From: JANYLB01 sp963837715
GTDB taxonomy: Bacteria > Actinomycetota > Acidimicrobiia > IMCC26256 > JANYLB01
NCBI GenBank assembly: GCA_963837715.1
Contig: CAWIOF010000003.1
Span: forward strand, 124,001 to 188,000
Length of the DNA: 64,000 bases
Direction: 5' to 3'
Part shown: piece after piece, positions 59,232 to 64,000 of the stretch
How positions within the stretch are numbered: the first letter of the stretch is position 1
Layout of the letters: every line of letters starts with the position of its first letter
The notes under the pieces: generated by a model
Told to the model about the DNA's origin: nothing
Database searches by the model: none
Seen by the model: the letters and a program-made list of their open reading frames with translations, nothing else
Program-made: the position numbers and the translations under genes

Positions 59232-59263
59232 GACACGGCCCCGGTCGGAACCGGGGCCGTGTC
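59232..59263 (-). terminator. Hairpin after the encapsulin operon
   Basis: Perfect 14-bp inverted repeat (arm GACACGGCCCCGGT, loop CGGA) between the stop of the small minus-strand gene and the L,D-transpeptidase start. No T-tract; position and stem strength suggest the operon ends here. Confidence 0.7.
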
Positions 59264-59300
59264 TCACTGCTCGTGGCGCAACTCGCAGCGCCTCGGTGAC

Positions 59301-59477
59301 TCAGGTCGGGGCCGGAGTCGACTCCTGCTCCAACAGCTCCTCGAGCGGGTCGGGAACCAGGGCGGTGTTGCGCAGATCCAAGAGGAAATCGAGGATCTCG
59401 GCGCCGGAAACCAGATCGCGGGTTCCGAACCGTTCGAGCGCCTCATCGACCATCTTGACGATCTCCTGCTCGTTCAC
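59301..59477 (-). CDS. Small acidic protein of unknown function downstream of encapsulin
   Basis: 58 residues, acidic and helical (NEQEIVKMVDEALERFGTRD, EILDFLLDLRNTAL), no membrane segment. GTG start with an excellent GGAGGAG upstream. 181 bp after the encapsulin stop, same strand, ahead of a strong hairpin. The intervening stretch holds only a short CCCGGG inverted repeat. Not recognised; it does not carry a clear encapsulin cargo tag at its C-terminus. Confidence 0.65.
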   Translation of the reverse strand: MNEQEIVKMVDEALERFGTRDLVSGAEILDFLLDLRNTALVPDPLEELLEQESTPAPT

Positions 59478-59658
59478 CGTGCTCCTCCCTGACCGTTCGG
59501 GCCGACCCGGTCGGGCCGGACCCGTCGTGCACTTGGGCTCTCGGTGCTGTGGCTCTTGCTGTCGAACGTCTCCAACGTACCCTCCCCGGGTTTCCTTCCC
59601 GGGTCGGGTTCGTATCGGCTCGTTGAACTCCCAGGTCAAGGGGGAGTGTGGGTCCCGG

Positions 59659-60489
59659 TCAGGCTTTCCGCCCCTTGGCGGGGGTGTCGTAGGTGAGGGC
59701 GATCGCGGCCTCGGGTCCGTGGGCCCGGAACGTGAAGCTCTCTTGCAGGAAGAGGGAGACGGCATCGGCCGTGGCCGCGGCGTAGCCGATCGCGACGTCC
59801 TGGCCGCTGACCAGCTCGAAGTCGCCGCCTCGGAGGCTCACGACGATCGCACCGTCGACCGCGGGGGCCCAGATCACGGGCCCGCCGAGAATGAGTCGCA
59901 GGTGCTCGAGGACGGGGTAGCCACCTCGCTGGGTCGTCTCGATCACGCCGGTGTAGCAGCGTGGGCCGAGTGCGATCCCGTAGGGACCGTCGACCCCGGC
60001 CTGGCGCAGCACGGCGACGGCCTGGGCGACCGGACGGGGGTAGTCCTCGTAGTCGTCGGGGATCGAGACCGGGTCGTGCGGGGTCGCCTCGGCGATGCCG
60101 ATGATCTCGCCGGCGCTGAAGCCGCGGAACACTGCCCGGTCCTCAGCCGCGGCCAAGCGCCTCGCGGCGTCGACGACGACGTCGAGGTCGGGCGACGTGG
60201 TGCCCCGGTCGATGGCATCGAGCTCGGCTCGGGGGACGTCGAAATCGGTCCGCAGCTCGATGAGCGGCTGCACCGTGCGCAGGAGGGCCGAGACGCCGGC
60301 TGCCGGCTCCGACTTCACCGGGGTGACCCGACCCGTGTGCACCGACGACTTGGTCCAACCGCGCGGGCCGGTGAAGTCGACGAGCTTGCGCGCGACGAGG
60401 TAGGTCCCGAGAGCCTGCTTCGCTTCGGCTTCGATCGCTTCCCAGCCGCCGTCGCTGACGGGGGCGAGTTCTCGCAGGAGGTGGTTCAC
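59659..60489 (-). CDS. Family 1 encapsulin shell protein
   Basis: 276 aa HK97-fold protein that self-assembles into a protein nanocompartment. Characteristic N-terminus NHLLRELAPVSDGGWEAIEA and KLVDFTGPRGWTKSSVHTGR, then DDYEDYPRPVAQAVAVLR, GPRCYTGVIETTQRGGYPVL and QESFTFRAHGPEAAIAL. The GTG start overlaps the ferritin stop (GTGA), so cargo and shell are co-translated. Together they form an iron-storage compartment. Confidence 0.96.
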   Translation of the reverse strand: MNHLLRELAPVSDGGWEAIEAEAKQALGTYLVARKLVDFTGPRGWTKSSVHTGRVTPVKSEPAAGVSALLRTVQPLIELRTDFDVPRAELDAIDRGTTSPDLDVVVDAARRLAAAEDRAVFRGFSAGEIIGIAEATPHDPVSIPDDYEDYPRPVAQAVAVLRQAGVDGPYGIALGPRCYTGVIETTQRGGYPVLEHLRLILGGPVIWAPAVDGAIVVSLRGGDFELVSGQDVAIGYAAATADAVSLFLQESFTFRAHGPEAAIALTYDTPAKGRKA

Positions 60490-60875
60490 AGGGATCCCTT
60501 TCCGTGCAGGCCGCCGACATCGAGCGAGCCGGCACCGCTGCTGCTGGTCGTGGTCTCGGGGTCGCCCGACTCGTGTTCGGCGACGTGTTCGATCTCGACG
60601 ATGGAGCCTTCGGTGAAGAGGTAGGTGCGGAGATGCTTGTCGAGGACCGGATCCTGTCGCCGCAACCACTCGAGGGTCATCGCCGCGTGCTCCTTCTCCT
60701 CGTCGCGGTTGTGGGCGAGCACCTCGGCGAGGGTCGGGTCGCTGGTGGCCGCGGCGCGCTGGTCGTACCAGTCGACAGCCTCGAACTCCTCCATGATCGA
60801 CCGGATCGCGCGATGGCGGTCGATCACGCCCTCGTCGAGGTCGTCAGCCGACTCGTGCAGGCCTTCACTTGCCAT
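60486..60875 (-). CDS. Encapsulated ferritin-like protein (EncFtn)
   Basis: 129 aa. Ferroxidase residues are in IMEEFEAVDWYDQRAAAT and HNRDEEKEHAAMTLEWLRR, the two-helix EncFtn pattern with E...E-x2-H. The C-terminus GAGSLDVGGLHGKGSL carries the SLxVGxL-type peptide that docks cargo into the encapsulin lumen, after a Ser/Thr linker. It oxidises Fe(II) for storage in the shell. The start lies inside the PhyH stop region (11-bp overlap). Confidence 0.95.
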   Translation of the reverse strand: MASEGLHESADDLDEGVIDRHRAIRSIMEEFEAVDWYDQRAAATSDPTLAEVLAHNRDEEKEHAAMTLEWLRRQDPVLDKHLRTYLFTEGSIVEIEHVAEHESGDPETTTSSSGAGSLDVGGLHGKGSL

Positions 60876-61674
60876 CGGATCCTCCAGTGCTGCTGTCGAC
60901 CCCGACGCCGTGCACCGGGAGCCAGTCGTTGATGCAGTAGCCGTACACGGCTTCGGAACGATCGATCGTTCCTGTCGCCGCATAGTGGTACACCATCGCC
61001 GCCCTGATCCCATCCGAGCCGTTGTCGGTCGACCGATGCATGAGGTGGCTGTCGAACACGAGCAGATCGCCGGGTTGCATCAGCACGGGTTCCGAACCGG
61101 CCATGTCGTGGCCGATGATCTCGAAGTATCCGTGGTTGGCGCCCGGCCTCTGGTCGGGTTCGTGGCTCACGACCGGCTCGTGGTTCGAGCCGCCCAGCAC
61201 GTGGAGACAGCCGTTCTCGAGTGTGGCGGCGGTGACGGCGAGCCAGACGCCGACCACCGGCCGTGCCGGCTCGAACGGGAAGTAGAGGGAGTCCTGGTGC
61301 CAGGGCTGGCCCCACGCCCCCGGATTCTTGAAGATGAACTGCGAGAGGAAGCACGAGACGTCGTCGGTGCCGAGGAGCGGGCGGACGAGATCGAGCACAC
61401 GCGGGTCGCTCGCGAAGGCGTGGAAGACCGGGTCTCGGTGGAGCCGGAAGACCTTCGACACCCGATCCTCCGGCGCCGAGCGGGCTCCGTAGCCCGCTTG
61501 CTCCTCGATCGTGATCAGGGGCGGGGTGACGTCGTGGCCGGCGTCGGCCCGGCGCACGATCTCGACGACGCGGTGCAACATCGTCGTGCCGATCGCGACA
61601 TCGGCGAAGCCGTCGACCCGGAAGTACCCCTGCGTTGCGAAGGCGTCGCGCCGCGTGGGCATCGGGTCGAGCAT
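60865..61674 (-). CDS. Phytanoyl-CoA dioxygenase (PhyH) family protein
   Basis: 269 aa Fe(II)/2-oxoglutarate-dependent oxygenase. Iron ligands: HxD in WHQDSLYFPF and the distal His in LMHRSTDN; the 2-oxoglutarate Arg is probably in the segment after it (SDGIRAAMVYHY). TQGYFRVDGFAD opens the domain as in PhyH. ATG 61674 or 61662 (PTRRDAF). It lies between sufU and the encapsulin genes on the same strand and overlaps the ferritin gene. Substrate unknown. PhnY is in this superfamily, but the distance from the phosphonate genes makes a link speculative. Confidence 0.88.
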   Translation of the reverse strand: MLDPMPTRRDAFATQGYFRVDGFADVAIGTTMLHRVVEIVRRADAGHDVTPPLITIEEQAGYGARSAPEDRVSKVFRLHRDPVFHAFASDPRVLDLVRPLLGTDDVSCFLSQFIFKNPGAWGQPWHQDSLYFPFEPARPVVGVWLAVTAATLENGCLHVLGGSNHEPVVSHEPDQRPGANHGYFEIIGHDMAGSEPVLMQPGDLLVFDSHLMHRSTDNGSDGIRAAMVYHYAATGTIDRSEAVYGYCINDWLPVHGVGVDSSTGGSDGK

Positions 61675-61677
61675 GGT

Positions 61678-62160
61678 TCAGGCGCTGGCCTCGTCGAGAC
61701 CTTGCTGGAGCGTGTTCCAGGCCAGCGTGGCGCACTTGATGCGGACCGGGAACTTCACGACACCCTGGAGGGCCTCGAGGTCGCCGAGGCGAACGTCGGC
61801 CAGATCGGCGGCGAGGTCGGTGCCGTCGTCGTCACCTTCGAGCTTCGATTCGTGGATCGACATGAGCGCTTTGAACGCCCGGATCAGGCGGCGGGCCTCG
61901 TCGACGGTCTTGCCCTTCACCGCTGCGCTCATCATCGAGGTCGAAGCCTGGCTGATGGAGCACCCCTGACCGCCGATCTTCAGGTCGGTGACGGTGCCGG
62001 TCGTGGGATCCACGTCGAGGTAGAGGACGACCTCGTCGCCGCAGAGCGGGTTGAAGCCCTCGGCGCGCACCGCCGGGGGCGAAGCCAGCTCGCCACGGTT
62101 CCGCGGTGAGCGGTAGTGGTCGAGGATGATCTCGCGGTACAGGTCTTCGAGGCCGGGCAT
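61678..62160 (-). CDS. sufU: SUF system sulfur carrier/scaffold SufU
   Basis: 160 aa IscU-like zinc protein that takes sulfur from SufS in Gram-positive-type SUF systems. LYREIILDHYRSPRNRGEL, then the three Cys in FNPLCGDEV, GQGCSISQAS and IKCATLAWN, with the SufU-specific insertion between the second and third Cys (HESKLEGDDDGTDLAADLAD). Same strand as sufS, separated by a repeat copy of about 90 bp. Confidence 0.96.
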   Translation of the reverse strand: MPGLEDLYREIILDHYRSPRNRGELASPPAVRAEGFNPLCGDEVVLYLDVDPTTGTVTDLKIGGQGCSISQASTSMMSAAVKGKTVDEARRLIRAFKALMSIHESKLEGDDDGTDLAADLADVRLGDLEALQGVVKFPVRIKCATLAWNTLQQGLDEASA

Positions 62161-62175
62161 CGGAAACCGATCCTA

Positions 62176-62267
62176 GGAGAAGGGCTCAGGAGGAGGAGCG
62201 GAGCGGGCGGACAGTGATCGTGGGACATGAACGGGTGAGCGATCGAGCCCGCGCAGCGGATCCGACC
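62176..62267 (-). repeat. Dispersed intergenic repeat, copy F
   Basis: Core 62189-62267. Read on the minus strand it starts GGTCGGATCCGCTGCGCGGG and ends GTCCGCCCGCTCCGCTCC; arms GCGGGC and GCCCGC. It lies between sufS and sufU, genes of the same direction, and the sufS stop is only two bases from its edge. It may weaken or process the transcript between the two. Confidence 0.85.
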
Positions 62268-62269
62268 AT

Positions 62270-63547
62270 TCAGATGGCGAAGAACTTCTCGGCTGTGGCG
62301 AGTGACTCCACCAGGGCGTCGACGTCGGATTCGTCGTTGTAGACGTAGAACGAAGCCCGGGTCGTCGCGGGAACGCCGATCACGCGCATGAGCGGCTTCG
62401 CGCAGTGGTGGCCGGCCCGGACGCACACCGCGTCTTCGTCGAGGACCTGTGAGATGTCGTGGGCGTGGATGCCGTCGAACAGGAACGAGATCGCGCTTCC
62501 TCGGCCGTCGATCTCCCGCGGGCCGTAGATCGTGAGCCGCTCGCCGAACCGCTCCTCGAGTGCCTCCAGCGCGTAGGCCGTGATCCGGCGCTCGTGGGCG
62601 TGCACGGCGTCGATGCCGAGTGCTTCGAGGTAGTCGACCGCGGCCGCGAGCCCGGTCGCCTCGACGATGGGCATGGTCCCGGCCTCGAACTTCCAGGGGA
62701 TGTCATTGGTGGTGAAGCCGTCTTGGCGGACGTCGCGGATCATCTCGCCCCCACCGAGGAAGGGCGGCATGGCCTCGAGGAGCTCGGCTCGCGCCCACAG
62801 ACCACCGATGCCACTCGGTCCGAGCATCTTGTGGCCGGTGAACCCGACGAAGTCGGCGTCCCACTGCTGCACGTCGACCCGACTGTGCGGGACCGCCTGC
62901 GCCGCGTCGACGAGGACGAGCGCACCGGCGGCGTGGGCCGCGTCGGCGAGCGGTCGGATGTCGTTGGCGGTGCCGAGCACGTTCGACATCGCGCTGACTG
63001 CGAGCAGCTTCGCGCCGTCGAGGAGCTCGTCGAGTCGGCTGAGATCGAGGCGGAAGTCTTCGGTGAGCGGGATCCAGCGGAGCTCGACGCCACGTTCGGC
63101 CGCGAGGATCTGCCACGGGACGATGTTGGCGTGGTGCTCCATCTCGGTGACGACGACCGCATCGCCGGCGGTGAGGTTGGCCCGGGCCCAGGTGTACGCC
63201 ACGAGGTTGATGGCCTCGGTGACGTTCTTGGTGAACACGATCTCGGTCGTGCTCGCGGCGCCGAGCAGGTTCGCGATCTTCGTGCGGGCGCGTTCGTACG
63301 ACGCCGTCGACTCCTCGGCGATCGTGTACACGCCGCGGTGGATGTTGGCGTAGTGGTCGCGGTAGTGCGCGTCCATCGCGTCGAGCACCGACTGCGGCTT
63401 CTGCGACGACGACGCGGAGTCGAGGTACACCAGTCGCTTCCCGTGGACCTCGCGTTCGAGGATCGGGAAGTCGCGCCTGATGGCCCGAACGTCCAGAATG
63501 GTTCGCTCCGCTGCGCCGCCTCTATCGCTCACCGGCTCAGCTCCCAT
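62270..63547 (-). CDS. sufS: Cysteine desulfurase SufS
   Basis: 425 aa PLP enzyme that releases sulfur from cysteine. IRRDFPILEREVHGKRLVYL, SSQKPQSVLDAM, MEHHANIVPW, PLP-binding Lys in FVGFTGHKMLGPSG and catalytic Cys in VRAGHHCAKPLM. Start ATG 63547 overlaps the sufC stop by 11 bp. The first 20 codons (GAEPVSDRGGAAERTILDVR) lie on a degenerate copy of the intergenic repeat, so the N-terminus seems to be built from repeat sequence. Confidence 0.95.
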   Translation of the reverse strand: MGAEPVSDRGGAAERTILDVRAIRRDFPILEREVHGKRLVYLDSASSSQKPQSVLDAMDAHYRDHYANIHRGVYTIAEESTASYERARTKIANLLGAASTTEIVFTKNVTEAINLVAYTWARANLTAGDAVVVTEMEHHANIVPWQILAAERGVELRWIPLTEDFRLDLSRLDELLDGAKLLAVSAMSNVLGTANDIRPLADAAHAAGALVLVDAAQAVPHSRVDVQQWDADFVGFTGHKMLGPSGIGGLWARAELLEAMPPFLGGGEMIRDVRQDGFTTNDIPWKFEAGTMPIVEATGLAAAVDYLEALGIDAVHAHERRITAYALEALEERFGERLTIYGPREIDGRGSAISFLFDGIHAHDISQVLDEDAVCVRAGHHCAKPLMRVIGVPATTRASFYVYNDESDVDALVESLATAEKFFAI

Positions 63548-63577
63548 GCCCACCCCCGGCGGCTCCGCTGCGCTCAC
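63500..63577 (+). repeat. Degenerate repeat copy G across the sufC/sufS junction
   Basis: GGTTCGCTCCGCTGCGCCGC then TCGCTCACC resemble the left half of the repeat family, and GGCGGCTCCGCTGCGCTCAC follows 20-30 bp later. It overlaps coding sequence of both sufS (start) and sufC (end). More diverged than the other copies, so membership is less sure. Confidence 0.5.
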
Positions 63578-64000
63578 TGACCCGGAACGAGTCGAACCCC
63601 TCCGCCTCGACACGCTGCGCGAGCTCGGGCCCGCCGGTCGCGACGACGCGACCGTCGAGGAGGATGTGCACGACGTCGGGGGTGAGGTGCTCCAGGATCC
63701 GCTGGTAGTGGGTGATCAGCAGGATGCCGAGGTCGGGGCGAGCAGCCCGCACCTCGGTGATGCCGTGGGCGACGATGCGGAGTGCGTCGATGTCGAGGCC
63801 GGAGTCGGTCTCGTCGAGGATGGCGAGGTCGGGTTCCATCATCGCCATCTGGAGGATCTCGTTGCGCTTCTTCTCCCCGCCGGAGAAGCCCTCGTTCAGA
63901 TACCGCTCGGTGAAGCGGTCGTCCATCCCGAGGCGCTTCGTCCAGTCCATGAGGCCCATCCGGACCTCGAGGACCGACAGGTCGGGGATGCCCTTGCGGA
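63537..64000 (-). CDS. sufC: Fe-S assembly ATPase SufC (second copy), partial
   Basis: C-terminal 154 codons; the gene continues past the right end of the window, so Walker A is not seen. Visible: signature NEGFSGGEKKRNEILQMAMM, Walker B LAILDETDSGLDIDALR, switch His LLITHYQRIL, and VVHILLDGRVVATGGPELAQ. These differ in detail from the copy at 57.2 kb (KKRMETLQ, DEIDSG), so it is a paralogue rather than a recent duplicate. It heads a sufC-sufS-sufU unit convergent with sufB-sufD-sufC. Confidence 0.93.
   Translation of the reverse strand, partial: RKGIPDLSVLEVRMGLMDWTKRLGMDDRFTERYLNEGFSGGEKKRNEILQMAMMEPDLAILDETDSGLDIDALRIVAHGITEVRAARPDLGILLITHYQRILEHLTPDVVHILLDGRVVATGGPELAQRVEAEGFDSFRVSERSGAAGGGHGS

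Overview
The window looks like a chromosomal segment of a high-GC actinobacterium, most likely a member of Acidimicrobiia or a close relative. Pointers are two WhiB regulators, a UPF0182 membrane protein, a DivIVA-domain coiled-coil protein, class E-type sortases, an F420-type LLM oxidoreductase, a sigE/anti-sigma/htrA-like envelope-stress locus, an encapsulin with encapsulated ferritin, and the heavy use of GTG starts and ATGA overlaps. I see no tRNA, rRNA, CRISPR array, transposase or prophage block. Taxonomy is an inference from gene content only.

Layout. 0-8.8 kb: whiB, glutamate formimidoyltransferase, an LLM oxidoreductase, tatA, an ECF sigma/anti-sigma/RseB-like set, a second whiB, an HtrA-type protease and a secreted NlpC/P60 hydrolase. 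8.8-18.5 kb: a first phosphate-transport region. It holds divergent PstS-like envelope proteins and a sortase homologue lacking its catalytic residues on the minus strand, and pstC-pstA-pstB plus an anchored PstS-like protein on the plus strand, with phoU at the end. 18.7-25 kb: a second, canonical pstSCAB set followed by a SenX3/PhoR-like kinase and a RegX3/PhoP-like regulator. 25-29 kb: peroxiredoxin, surE, and a phosphonate-type trio (TIGR03364-like FAD oxidoreductase, phosphonatase-like HAD enzyme, PhnZ-like HD protein). 29-33.7 kb: a polyphosphate operon (ppk1, CYTH-CHAD, NUDIX, SixA-like). PHO-box-like 11-bp direct repeats lie before pst1, pst2 and ppk1, so much of 8.8-34 kb reads as one phosphate regulon.

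34-48 kb: MFS transporter, Eis-like acetyltransferase, a truncated 3-hydroxyacyl-CoA dehydrogenase behind a DAHP synthase that carries a textbook aromatic-amino-acid attenuator (leader peptide with FGWYF, antiterminator, terminator), a DUF2342 protein, an epimerase, a fused siroheme decarboxylase (AhbA-AhbB), a protease-like protein without its catalytic His, moaE, mreB, a HEAT-repeat protein, and two tandem sortases of which one has lost its catalytic Cys. 48-64 kb: a Lon-domain PDZ protease, a DivIVA coiled-coil protein ending in a Mu gpF-like Cys motif, UPF0182, sufB-sufD-Rieske-sufC on the plus strand, and on the minus strand an L,D-transpeptidase, an encapsulin/ferritin operon, PhyH, and sufC-sufS-sufU running off the edge.

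Two window-wide patterns matter for reading the annotation. First, about 16 single-base frame breaks lie in the first 28.4 kb and none after. Fifteen of them are an apparent extra base, mostly in C/G runs, so many "broken" genes there are probably intact genes with sequence errors. Second, an ~80-bp intergenic repeat family occurs only from 36.6 kb on, nearly always directly at stop codons and mostly between convergent genes. Its stem arms appear to covary between copies.
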